Assembly (NCBI GenBank): GCA_050874705.1
Contig: JBNMLE010000032.1
Span: forward strand, 1-10,946
Length of the DNA: 10,946 nt
Direction of reading: 5' to 3'
Origin: Fiminaster sp050874705
Lineage (GTDB): Bacteria; Bacillota_I; Bacilli_A; RFN20; CAG-826
Below the pieces are notes generated by a model, which saw only the letters and a list, made by a program, of their open reading frames with translations, was not told where the DNA came from and searched no databases. Positions 1-7,353 of this stretch are shown here, one piece after another. Position numbers and translations under genes: made by a program. Positions within the stretch are counted from its first letter, which is position 1. Each line of letters begins with the position of its first letter.

Positions 1-963
1 GAAAAACGCCACTATGCACACGTTGACTGCCCGGGACACGCTGACTATGTTAAAAACATGATTACAGGTGCTGCCCAAATGGATGGCGCAATCCTTGTTG
101 TCGCTGCTACCGATGGTGTTATGCCACAAACACGTGAACACATCTAACTTGCACGTCAAGTTGGTGTTCCATACATTGTTGTCTTCTTAAATAAGACAGA
201 CCTTGTTGATGACCCAGAACTCATCGACATCGTTGAAATGGAAGTCCGTGAACTTCTCTCAAGCTATGGTTATCCAGGTGACGAAGTCCCAGTTATCCGT
301 GGCTCCGCTAAAGTCGCTCTTGAAGGTGGAGATGATACATGCATTAAAGAACTTATGGATGCTGTTGATTCATACATTCCACTTCCAGTTCACGACAAAG
401 ATAAACCATTCCTTCTTCCAATCGAAGACGTTATCACAATCACAGGTCGTGGTACAGTCGTCACTGGTAGAGTTGAACGTGGTGTTATCAAACTAAATGA
501 CGAAGTTGAAATCGTTGGTATTCGTCCAACAATCAAATCAGTCGTTACAGGTCTTGAAATGTTCAGAAAGACACTCGATTACGCCGAACCAGGCGATAAT
601 GTTGGCGCACTTCTCCGTGGTGTCAACCGTGATCAAGTTGTTCGTGGCCAAGTCCTTGCAAAACCAGGATCAATTACTCCACATACAAAATTCACAGCTA
701 GTGTCTACGTTCTCAAGAAAGAAGAAGGTGGCCGTCATACAGCTTTCTTAAGCAACTATCGTCCACAATTCTACTTCAACACAACTGATATTACTGGTGT
801 TATTACACTTCCAGCAAACGTTGAAATGGTTATGCCAGGTGATAACGTTGAACTCACAGTTGAACTTATTCACCCAGTCGCAATTGAAAAAGGAACCAAA
901 TTCTCCATCCGTGAAGGTGGCCGTACAGTTGGTTCTGGTTCAGTTACAGAAATCATTAAATAA
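1..963 (+). pseudogene. tuf: Elongation factor Tu, 5'-truncated by the window edge and interrupted by an in-frame TAA
   Basis: EF-Tu is the GTPase that delivers aminoacyl-tRNA to the ribosome in the cytoplasm. Reading from base 1 gives unmistakable EF-Tu sequence: the G3 motif DCPGH, then NKTD (the NKxD guanine-specificity motif), RGSA (G5 region), and all of domains 2 and 3, ending in IREGGRTVGSGSVTEIIK. By alignment to remembered E. coli EF-Tu, base 1 corresponds to about residue 72, so the Switch I region and P-loop lie outside the window. Codon 49 (145-147) is TAA where the family has Leu (E. coli Leu120, in REHILL). A single T-to-A change from TTA explains it, and the frame is intact on both sides with conserved sequence throughout. 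Because EF-Tu is essential and the rest shows no decay, a sequencing or assembly error is the likeliest cause. A truly disrupted second tuf copy is the alternative. Re-initiation at ATG 238 would lack the entire GTP site. Confidence 0.93.
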
Positions 964-980
964 TTGTAGTCAATTAAATT

Positions 981-1004
981 AGACCTCTTCGGAGGTCTTT
1001 TTTT
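981..1004 (+). terminator. Rho-independent terminator of tuf
   Basis: A perfect 7-bp stem (AGACCTC/GAGGTCT) is closed by a TTCG tetraloop and followed by a run of seven T. It begins 17 bases after the tuf stop codon, so tuf is the last gene of its transcription unit. Confidence 0.93.
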
Positions 1005-1031
1005 GATATTTATTTGCTTTTACTGTAAAAT
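1003..1031 (+). promoter_or_regulatory. Candidate sigma-A promoter for the RDD gene pair
   Basis: TTGATA (1003-1008) and TAAAAT (1026-1031) are separated by 17 bases. Transcription would start near 1038, only about 11 bases before the ATG at 1049. The -35 element overlaps the T tail of the tuf terminator. AT-rich DNA yields such matches by chance, so this is moderate evidence, but the terminator upstream makes some promoter here necessary. Confidence 0.5.
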
Positions 1032-1048
1032 AAAAGCATTATATTTCT

Positions 1049-2233
1049 ATGACTAATAAAAAAGTAACTTTACCAAGGCACACTATATTAGCTAAGCAAT
1101 CTTCTAGGATTGGTGCTTTAATTGTTGATTTTGCTTTTACTTTTTTATTAACACTTGGATTATTTTACGGATGTTTTGGATTAATATTTACTAATTTTGT
1201 TACAAATAATGATGTATCAAAAATGGCTACATATGAAATAAACTCTCATTTAGTTAATTATAACAACGAAGAGAAAAAAACTAGTATTATTCAATCAGAT
1301 GATGATTATACAGTTTATGAAATTCCTGTTAAATATTTTTATATGTCTTATTTAACTGGAGAAAATATTGAAGTTCCTTCTGGTGGAGACACTTCTAATC
1401 CTTTAAAATATGCTGCTCCAAACTACGATAGACAAGTAAAAATTGATGAAAATACATATGTGACCACAAAAGAATTTTATTCAGTAGGTTGGTATAACAA
1501 AAATGTTTTAGGAATTGAAGATGCTGATTATACAGGAAATGAAATAAATGCCAATGTATCAGCGTACTTTACTTATCAAAAAGACGCTGAAGGGAACATT
1601 AATAAAAACCTTATTGGCGTTCCAAGAACTGAACGTTATGATTCCTCATCTAATTCCATGGTTGAAATAACACCAACTCAATTAGCAAAGCAATATAAAG
1701 ACAAATATATTGAAGCCTATTATACATTAATTGATCAGCCATTTTATTCTAATCTTGCGACTCGTGTTAATTTTTATACCGGGCTTAGTTTTGTTATTCC
1801 ATTTGTAATTTCGAGTTTAATATCTTATGTAATAATTCCTTTATTTACAAAAGACGGCGCTACAATAGGTAAATTATTATTCAAGATTTGCTTAGCAAAT
1901 TATGAAGGCTATAAATTTAAAAAATATCAATTATTATTAAGAATAATTCCTCTTCTTTTAGTGGAGTTTTCATTGGTTTTTATTCAATCAAGCATTTATG
2001 TTTGCTTGGCAATTCCAACTATAATTGGCTTAGTATCATTTTGCTTAATGATGGCTTCACCAAAAAAATGTGCATTGCATGATTATCTTGCAAGGACAAT
2101 TGTTGTTGATAAAAACGCATCAGTTTTATTTAACAATCCTATTGAAGAAGAAAAATATTTATTAGAAGAAGATAAAAAAGATGAAAAAATCATTTGTGGC
2201 GGAGAAGAACCAGAACTTAAATACGAAAAATAA
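1049..2233 (+). CDS. RDD-family membrane protein with long extracytoplasmic loop
   Basis: Probable RDD-family integral membrane protein of unknown role. Visible RDD hallmarks are RIGALIVD at residues 20-27 at the start of the first membrane segment (about 21-50), KDGATIGKLLFKI at about 268-280, the RII arginine at about 298, and ALHDYLARTIVVD at about 342-354. Further membrane segments lie near 243-266, 299-317 and 318-337. About 190 residues (51-240) separate the first and second segments, far more than in a typical compact RDD protein, and should face outside by inference. The C-terminal tail is acidic and charged. No ribosome binding site is visible before ATG 1049, yet the start fits because the RDD arginine follows soon after. 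The mRNA may be nearly leaderless. The next gene is a diverged paralogue overlapping its 3' end. The RDD domain assignment is fairly secure, but I infer no substrate or activity. Confidence 0.82.
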   Translation: MTNKKVTLPRHTILAKQSSRIGALIVDFAFTFLLTLGLFYGCFGLIFTNFVTNNDVSKMATYEINSHLVNYNNEEKKTSIIQSDDDYTVYEIPVKYFYMSYLTGENIEVPSGGDTSNPLKYAAPNYDRQVKIDENTYVTTKEFYSVGWYNKNVLGIEDADYTGNEINANVSAYFTYQKDAEGNINKNLIGVPRTERYDSSSNSMVEITPTQLAKQYKDKYIEAYYTLIDQPFYSNLATRVNFYTGLSFVIPFVISSLISYVIIPLFTKDGATIGKLLFKICLANYEGYKFKKYQLLLRIIPLLLVEFSLVFIQSSIYVCLAIPTIIGLVSFCLMMASPKKCALHDYLARTIVVDKNASVLFNNPIEEEKYLLEEDKKDEKIICGGEEPELKYEK

Positions 2234-3464
2234 TACCGCAAAAAGTGATTCAATTTCTTCAATTGTTGAAGCCAATATTGGTAAGAGATTGATCACTTCA
2301 TTATTAGATGGTTTTATTGCGGTATTTCTATTTTTATTTTTTAGTATGATTTGTTTAACGCCTCTCGCAAATAATGCTTTTTCGTATTCTCAAAAACAAG
2401 TTTTAGGTTATCAATATCAAACTGCTTCTCATTTATATGTTGTTGTGCAAAAAGATGAAGCAGGAGTTGAATATAATATTGAAGTTAAAGATTATTCAGA
2501 AAAAATTAATCCAAATCTAGAAATGGCTTTATCACCTTTAGCTAATAGAGAAGATTTAGAGCCAAATTATTATTTAGAACATTTGCATTATTATTACACA
2601 TCATTTTTAACTGGCGAAAATATTGAAATGCCAAACAATACTGCGAATAAAACATATGATATGATTAATGATCATTTTGTTTCACCTGATTATCTAACAA
2701 AAAACAAAGATAATTTGCTTCCAAAAGAAGTTTATACAGACAAGTGGTTTAATGAAGAAATTCTTAAAATAAGTGGTGATGGTGCAGCATATTTTGAAAC
2801 TGACAACGAGAATAAATTAGCCACGATTAAGACACTTGATGATAATACAGATTTGATTAAATTTTTAAGAAATAGAATCAACGATGCTGCTGGAGATTTG
2901 TATTATCGCGATTTTTATCAGCAACTAAATAACGACATAAAACTAATACAATTATTTATCATCATTCCTTCGTTTGTTATTACAATGCTTTTAGTTTATT
3001 TCCTTCCAACTATGCTATTTAAAAATGGTGAGACATTAGGAAAGAAATTCATGCATTTAGCAGTAATATCTAAAGATGGCTATGCTGCGAAGAAAAGACA
3101 ATATATTTTTAGATTCGTGGTATTTTTCTTGGAAATTACATTAATTACATTTGTTGTCGGCGTAGGTTTTACATCAATAGCTACACTTGGAATTGGTGTT
3201 TTAGCACTCTTTATTGCGACATTGATTAATAAAGATCATCGTTCATTACACGATTTTGCAGCGATGACTTTAGTGGTGGATGCAAATAAATCAGTATGGT
3301 TTACTTCCAAAGAAGAAGAACAAAAAAAAGTTGAAGAAATTAATAAAAACATGGAAAAATATCGTTCTCAAAAAAGAGAAAACAAAAATATTATTCAAAT
3401 CGGTGACAAAATTCTTGATGAAGATTTAAGAAAAAAAGTCGAAGAAGAAAATAAGAATAAATAA
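2181..3464 (+). CDS. RDD-family membrane protein, paralogue of the preceding gene
   Basis: Second RDD-type membrane protein, arranged like its neighbour. A KRLITSLLD motif at residues 35-43 opens the first membrane segment (about 37-60), followed by an outer loop of about 190 residues (61-252), a segment at 255-275, the NGETLGKKF motif at 282-290, two hydrophobic segments at about 311-348, and SLHDFAAMTLVVD at 355-367. The loop shares YTSFLTGENIEMP with YMSYLTGENIEVP in the first gene, indicating tandem duplication and divergence. The C-terminal 55 residues are rich in Lys and Glu and may form a cytoplasmic helix or coiled coil. ATG 2181 is the only ATG that keeps the RDD motif, so the gene overlaps the previous one by 53 bases in a different frame. 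Only a weak GAAGAAGA precedes it, so translational coupling is likely. Function is unknown. Confidence 0.82.
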   Translation: MKKSFVAEKNQNLNTKNNTAKSDSISSIVEANIGKRLITSLLDGFIAVFLFLFFSMICLTPLANNAFSYSQKQVLGYQYQTASHLYVVVQKDEAGVEYNIEVKDYSEKINPNLEMALSPLANREDLEPNYYLEHLHYYYTSFLTGENIEMPNNTANKTYDMINDHFVSPDYLTKNKDNLLPKEVYTDKWFNEEILKISGDGAAYFETDNENKLATIKTLDDNTDLIKFLRNRINDAAGDLYYRDFYQQLNNDIKLIQLFIIIPSFVITMLLVYFLPTMLFKNGETLGKKFMHLAVISKDGYAAKKRQYIFRFVVFFLEITLITFVVGVGFTSIATLGIGVLALFIATLINKDHRSLHDFAAMTLVVDANKSVWFTSKEEEQKKVEEINKNMEKYRSQKRENKNIIQIGDKILDEDLRKKVEEENKNK

Positions 3465-3471
3465 ATTTATT

Positions 3472-3512
3472 AAAAAAATTCGGAAAAGCAAAGCAAAAAC
3501 CGAATATTTTTT
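3472..3512 (+). terminator. Rho-independent terminator after the RDD pair
   Basis: A 6-bp stem ATTCGG (3478-3483)/CCGAAT (3500-3505), flanked by A and T runs that can extend the pairing, has a 16-base A-rich loop and a following T run (3507-3512). The stem is short and the loop is large, so efficiency may be moderate. The A/T-flanked form could also act for the opposite strand. Confidence 0.7.
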
Positions 3513-3520
3513 ATAAAAAA

Positions 3521-3534
3521 ATAAAGCGCTTTCA
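3521..3534 (+). promoter_or_regulatory. cre-like / LacI-family operator upstream of the ABC transporter operon
   Basis: ATAAAGCGCTTTCA contains a perfect 10-bp palindrome, AAAGCGCTTT, with a central CG. It agrees with the remembered cre consensus TGWAANCGNTNWCA except at the first two bases. CcpA or another LacI-family sugar regulator is the expected ligand. It sits eight bases before the proposed -35. A degenerate second copy, AAAATGCTTTAA, lies 25 bp downstream at 3548-3559 inside the promoter. Which regulator binds is inference. Confidence 0.6.
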
Positions 3535-3541
3535 CTTTTGT

Positions 3542-3571
3542 TTGTAGAAAATGCTTTAACTATGTTATCAT
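3542..3571 (+). promoter_or_regulatory. Candidate extended -10 promoter of the ABC transporter operon
   Basis: TTGTAG (3542-3547) is followed after 18 bases by TATCAT (3566-3571), with TG at 3563-3564 forming an extended -10 (TGTTATCAT). This closely resembles the TGTTATAAT element before the binding-protein gene. The predicted start near 3578 leaves a leader of about 48 bases with a strong AGGAGGT ribosome binding site at 3610-3616. An overlapping alternative (TTGTTT 3538-3543 with TATGTT 3561-3566) cannot be excluded. Confidence 0.55.
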
Positions 3572-3625
3572 TCTAATGTAGTAATAAACAGCTACGAATT
3601 ATACACCATAGGAGGTATTTATTAC

Positions 3626-5167
3626 ATGGAAGTAAGAATTGAAAATCTTACGAAAACCTTCGTCGGAAGAAAAGGTGTTAAGACAACCGCTGTAAATCAA
3701 ATGAGTTTTACAATACCTGACGGCAAGCTCGTCGGGCTTTTAGGACCTTCTGGTTGTGGTAAATCAACAACACTTTACATGATTGCAGGATTGCATAAAC
3801 CGACTGACGGTCATATCTGGTTTGGTGATGAAGATGTCACAAATTTACCTCCAGAGAATCGTGGAATTGGACTTGTTTTCCAAAACTATGCTCTTTATCC
3901 ACATCTCTCTGTGAGACAAAACATCGAATTCCCACTTGATAATGTTCGCTTTCCAGGCGCATTTGGTGATGAACAAAATCGTTTAGCAGATGTTAAACAC
4001 GATATTAAACAAACAAATGCAGATTTAAAAGCAACAGAAAAAGCTCTTAAAAAAGCTACTGCTGATATTGAAAAATATGAAATGAAAGCAGAAAAAGCAA
4101 GAATGGCTAATGATGAAGAAAACGTTGAACGTTTCACTGAATTAGCAGGTATTGCAAAAGCATCTGTTCAAGAAGCAGAAAAAAGAATTGAAAATTTGCA
4201 TAAGCACCAAGAATATCTTGATGCTGAATTAGTTCGTGCAGAAGAAGGCTTAGCAAATGCAAAAGCCGAATTTGACGCCCTCAAGGAAAGTGATCCTGAA
4301 GCCGCAAAACTTAAAGGTAGAACTAAATTATCAAAAGCTGATAAAGACGCTATTGCGTTAGAAATGGCAAAAATTGTCGATATTGAACCATATCTAGATC
4401 GCAAACCAAAAGAATTATCAGGTGGTCAACAACAACGTGTTGCAATTGCTCGTGCTCTTGCTAAAAAACCACGTGTATTGCTTCTTGATGAACCTTTATC
4501 AAACCTTGATGCTCGTTTACGTTTACAAACACGTGAAGAAATTAAACGCATTCAACGTGAAACAGGAATTACCACAGTTTTCGTAACACACGACCAAGAA
4601 GAAGCTATGTCTATTTCAGATACAATCGTTGTTATGAAGATGGGCGTTATTCAACAAATCGATAAACCTCAAAAAGTTTACGAAGAACCAGCAAACTTAT
4701 TCGTTGCTAAATTCTTAGGTTCTCCAGCTATTAATGTTTTTGATGGCGAAATTATCGATGGAAAACTTCACTTAAATGGTAAAGTATTCGACACAGATGA
4801 AAAATATAAACAACCACATGTTTATTCTGTTGAAGAAGAAGTAGAAGAAATTAAAGAAAATGGCGAAAAAGTTATGTCAACAATTTCAAAAGAAATTACT
4901 GAAGGTGACCGTAAAGTCAAAATTGCTGTTCGCCCAGAATCTTTCTCCTATGTTGAAAAAGGTGGAAAAATTGTTGTTGATGTAAGACAAATCGAACACA
5001 TTGGCCGCGATATCAATGTTGTTGGAAATGTTGAAAATCAACCAGAAAACCATATGAAAATCATTATTCCTTCTGAGTTAAGCTCAAAAATTCTCGGAAA
5101 GGATAAATTATGTTTTGAACCAAAACGTTTCTACGTTTTTGAAGAATCAGGCGAAAGGATTAAATAA
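3626..5167 (+). CDS. CUT1-type ABC importer ATPase (MalK/UgpC/MsmK family) with coiled-coil insertion
   Basis: Cytoplasmic ATP-hydrolysing subunit of the importer encoded downstream. Motifs occur in order: Walker A GPSGCGKST (40-48), Q-loop Gln86 in FQNYALYPH, signature LSGGQ (264-268), Walker B VLLLDEP (284-290, catalytic Glu289), D-loop SNLD (292-295) and switch His322. A C-terminal MalK-type TOBE/OB region follows (about 360-513), with AVRPES at 434-439 and an extra acidic stretch near 402-412. All catalytic residues are present. The protein is about 140 residues longer than a typical 370-residue MalK. Most of the excess is an Ala/Glu/Lys-rich, heptad-like insertion at about 107-243, in the helical subdomain between Q-loop and signature. 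I recall a similar enlargement in mycoplasma homologues such as MG187. AGGAGGT nine bases before the ATG fixes the start. It is the first gene of the operon. The transported substrate is not determined by this subunit. Confidence 0.95.
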   Translation: MEVRIENLTKTFVGRKGVKTTAVNQMSFTIPDGKLVGLLGPSGCGKSTTLYMIAGLHKPTDGHIWFGDEDVTNLPPENRGIGLVFQNYALYPHLSVRQNIEFPLDNVRFPGAFGDEQNRLADVKHDIKQTNADLKATEKALKKATADIEKYEMKAEKARMANDEENVERFTELAGIAKASVQEAEKRIENLHKHQEYLDAELVRAEEGLANAKAEFDALKESDPEAAKLKGRTKLSKADKDAIALEMAKIVDIEPYLDRKPKELSGGQQQRVAIARALAKKPRVLLLDEPLSNLDARLRLQTREEIKRIQRETGITTVFVTHDQEEAMSISDTIVVMKMGVIQQIDKPQKVYEEPANLFVAKFLGSPAINVFDGEIIDGKLHLNGKVFDTDEKYKQPHVYSVEEEVEEIKENGEKVMSTISKEITEGDRKVKIAVRPESFSYVEKGGKIVVDVRQIEHIGRDINVVGNVENQPENHMKIIIPSELSSKILGKDKLCFEPKRFYVFEESGERIK

Positions 5168-5179
5168 CTTTTGTTATTT
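5162..5179 (+). other. Small hairpin over the ATPase stop codon
   Basis: A perfect inverted repeat AAATAAC/GTTATTT with a TTTT loop includes the TAA stop of the ATPase gene (5165-5167) and ends 11 bases before the first possible start of the next gene. It has no U tract, so it is not a terminator. It might modulate coupling or RNA processing between ATPase and permease, but the stem is mostly A-T and weak. Confidence 0.4.
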
Positions 5180-5190
5180 CGGAAAAAAAT

Positions 5191-6342
5191 ATGGCTCAAA
5201 ATACTCAAGAAAGGAATAGCGAAGCAATGCTTATGGAAGCACCACAGGTAATTGATGCAACAAAAGCTCGTCTTATTAGTAAAAGACGTAGAGTTACACT
5301 TCCTCAATGGGCAACCGCTTGGATAGTTTTGATTCCTGCCTTAATTTTCTTAGTAATGTTTATGTTTTATCCAATCATAAACACCTTCTTTATGGCATTT
5401 ATTCAAGACTTCCGTATGGTTAAAGGTGCTGGTAGCTTTGCTCTTGGAAACTTTATTCAAGCGTTAAGTGAACCATGTCAAAACTTTGATAAAATTACAA
5501 ATGAATGTATTACTTATAATACAATGCCTTCGTTTGGATTTGGAAACTTTGTAACTGTTTTGTCAGACCCTGTTTTCCCAAAAACAATTCTCAATACATT
5601 TGAGCTTGTTATTATTGAAGTTCCATTGACTATTATTATTGCTTTGTTAATTGCTACATTCCTTAACTCAATTAAAGCATTAAAAGGCTTTTTCCAAACA
5701 ATATTTTTCTTACCATATGTTACAAATACAATCGCTCTTGGTTTAGTATTTAATATGCTATTTGCAAGTGGACAAGGCGGTATCGTAAATATCGTTTTAA
5801 AATCTTTATTTAATGTTGATCCAATTAACTGGTTACGTCCAGAAAAAGTTACATTAAGTGATGGTTCACAAATCGGCGCTGCTTCAAGATTTACTCAAGG
5901 CGTTGTTATTGTTATTTATGCTGTTTGGAATGGCTTAGCATTCAAGATTCTTGTCTTTATGTCAGGTTTAGCGACTATTGATAAACAATATTATGATGCC
6001 GCTAGAATTGATGGCGCATCATCACTTACAATTTGGAGAAGAATCACCTTACCACTTCTAAGTCCACAAATCTTATACATTACTGTTACATCATTTATTG
6101 GTGCGTTCAAAATGTATACAGGCGTTATGTCAGTTTATTCATCACTTAATAGAGGAACCTATTATTTCGGTGGTGAAAAAGGTGAAGAGTGGATGCCAGT
6201 TGTTGGTTGGATTTATAAACAACTAGAACTAAAATATGATCAACCGGGTATTGCTGCGGCAGGATCACTTGTTCTTCTTGTAATCATTTTATTTATTACT
6301 CTCATTCAATTTGCAGTAAGCAAAAAGAGAGTTCACTATTAG
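5191..6342 (+). CDS. ABC importer permease, MalF/UgpA type
   Basis: One of two membrane-spanning subunits of the importer. It has a basic N-terminal tail (KRRRV, 31-35), a first membrane segment at about 42-65, an outer loop to about 130, and then the binding-protein-dependent transport core. The EAA loop that docks on the ATPase is visible as YDAARIDGASSLTIWRR at 268-284, followed by LPLL, and the last membrane segment lies at about 354-376. Length (383) and topology fit the MalF/UgpA family without the large P2 loop of E. coli MalF. The start is ambiguous: ATG 5191 has only CGGAAA upstream, whereas the in-frame ATG 5227 is preceded by AAGAAAGGA, the motif used by the downstream genes. Starting there would give 371 residues and remove only a polar leader. 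The gene follows the ATPase by 23 bases and its TAG stop overlaps the next ribosome binding site. Confidence 0.93.
   Translation: MAQNTQERNSEAMLMEAPQVIDATKARLISKRRRVTLPQWATAWIVLIPALIFLVMFMFYPIINTFFMAFIQDFRMVKGAGSFALGNFIQALSEPCQNFDKITNECITYNTMPSFGFGNFVTVLSDPVFPKTILNTFELVIIEVPLTIIIALLIATFLNSIKALKGFFQTIFFLPYVTNTIALGLVFNMLFASGQGGIVNIVLKSLFNVDPINWLRPEKVTLSDGSQIGAASRFTQGVVIVIYAVWNGLAFKILVFMSGLATIDKQYYDAARIDGASSLTIWRRITLPLLSPQILYITVTSFIGAFKMYTGVMSVYSSLNRGTYYFGGEKGEEWMPVVGWIYKQLELKYDQPGIAAAGSLVLLVIILFITLIQFAVSKKRVHY
5207..5215 (+). promoter_or_regulatory. Ribosome binding site favouring ATG 5227 as permease start
   Basis: AAGAAAGGA is identical to the site before the binding-protein gene (7337-7345) and very similar to those before the second permease and the last lipoprotein gene. 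It lies inside the longest reading frame, 11 bases before the in-frame ATG 5227. The spacing is slightly long. ATG 5191 has only a weak GGA-containing site. Confidence 0.45.
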
Positions 6343-6355
6343 AAAGGAGTAGAAA

Positions 6356-7321
6356 ATGGCTGATCATGCAATGTATTTCGCTTCTGATAGCGAACTTAAA
6401 AAATACAAAATCAAAAACATCATCCTTAAAGTATTGCTATATTTGTTCTTAACAATATTTGCATTATTTATGCTCCTTCCATTCGTCTTTATGATTGTTG
6501 GATCATTTATTAAATCAGATTCATTTGATTATTTCACAACATATGCTGATTTTTCTAAATTAGGTTTTGATAACTGGACTTTTAACAACTATATTAAAAT
6601 CTTTGCAACAACATACGAAGACAACTTAGGAAATTTAGTTTCTCGTCCATCATTCGCACAATATTTCTTGAATACATTTATTGTTGCTATTGGTTCAACA
6701 CTTGTAACTGTTATTACTGCAGTTCTTGCTGCATTCGCATTTGCACGTCTTGAATTCAAAGGAAAAGAATTATTATTCACATTACTCCTTGCAACAATGA
6801 TGATTCCTGGCGAAATGATGGTTATCACTAACTATCAAACAACAATCGCTCTTGATTGGAAATTTACATTTAGCGCATTGATATTCGTTCATGGTGTCAG
6901 CGTATTCTATATTTTCTACTTAAGACAAAATTTCCAACAAATTCCTAATGAACTTTATCTCGCCGCAAAAGTTGACGGTGTCAGTGACGTAGGATATTTA
7001 TTGAAAGTTATGGTTCCAATTGCTATGCCAACAATCATGACAATTGTTATTCTTAGCTTAATGGGGTCATGGAACTCCTTCGTTTGGCCAACACTTGTTG
7101 CAAACGGTAACTGGAAATTCATGAACTCTGGATCAAATAAATACGATATGCGTCTTGTTTCCAATGGTCTTATGAGCTTATTCTCAAGTGACGTTGCTAA
7201 AGGCGAAGATTCAGTTAAAATTGCTGGCTCAATGGTCGTTACTGCTCCATTATTTGTATTCTTCCTTTGCTTTAGAAAATACATTATGCGAGGGGTTTCA
7301 CGTTCCGGCATTAAAGGTTAA
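6356..7321 (+). CDS. ABC importer permease, MalG/UgpE type
   Basis: Second membrane-spanning subunit, pairing with the preceding permease. The N-terminal membrane segment is at about 23-50, with further segments near 105-130, 138-160, 172-190, 225-247 and 287-306. The EAA loop reads LYLAAKVDGVSDVGYL at 200-215, followed by MVPIAMP, and the C-terminus RKYIMRGVSRSGIKG has the usual MalG-family ending. Length 321 is slightly above the usual 270-300; some of the extra lies in the outer loop at about 55-100 and in the region around 250-285. AGAAAGGAG at 6341-6349, six bases before ATG 6356, overlaps the stop codon of the previous gene, a sign of tight coupling that supports equal amounts of the two permeases. 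No key residue is missing. Confidence 0.95.
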   Translation: MADHAMYFASDSELKKYKIKNIILKVLLYLFLTIFALFMLLPFVFMIVGSFIKSDSFDYFTTYADFSKLGFDNWTFNNYIKIFATTYEDNLGNLVSRPSFAQYFLNTFIVAIGSTLVTVITAVLAAFAFARLEFKGKELLFTLLLATMMIPGEMMVITNYQTTIALDWKFTFSALIFVHGVSVFYIFYLRQNFQQIPNELYLAAKVDGVSDVGYLLKVMVPIAMPTIMTIVILSLMGSWNSFVWPTLVANGNWKFMNSGSNKYDMRLVSNGLMSLFSSDVAKGEDSVKIAGSMVVTAPLFVFFLCFRKYIMRGVSRSGIKG

Positions 7322-7330
7322 TGTTATAAT
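7322..7330 (+). promoter_or_regulatory. Extended -10 promoter before the solute-binding protein gene
   Basis: TGTTATAAT is a perfect extended -10 (TG, one base, TATAAT) immediately after the permease stop codon. No good -35 lies 16-18 bases upstream, which extended -10 promoters can tolerate. Transcription would start near 7337, right at the AAGAAAGGA ribosome binding site, giving a leader of about 17 bases. It would allow extra synthesis of the binding protein and the lipoprotein after it. Confidence 0.5.
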
Positions 7331-7353
7331 ATTAATAAGAAAGGAAATCTTAT

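Noticed and set aside
145..147. TAA in tuf as a recoded sense codon or a natural programmed event
   Set aside because: TAA terminates tuf itself and most other genes in the window, and no known programmed site exists at this EF-Tu position. Error or mutation is simpler.
203..982. Alternative plus-frame open frames within tuf
   Set aside because: Their translations resemble no protein, and the true EF-Tu frame is conserved throughout.
3895..4404. Two minus-strand open frames opposite the ATPase coiled-coil region
   Set aside because: They are low-complexity Ser/Ala/Phe-rich mirror images of the Ala/Glu/Lys-rich insertion, with no independent signals.
6589..7311. Minus-strand open frames opposite the second permease gene
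   Set aside because: They lie wholly within a well-supported gene and show no family motif or ribosome binding site.
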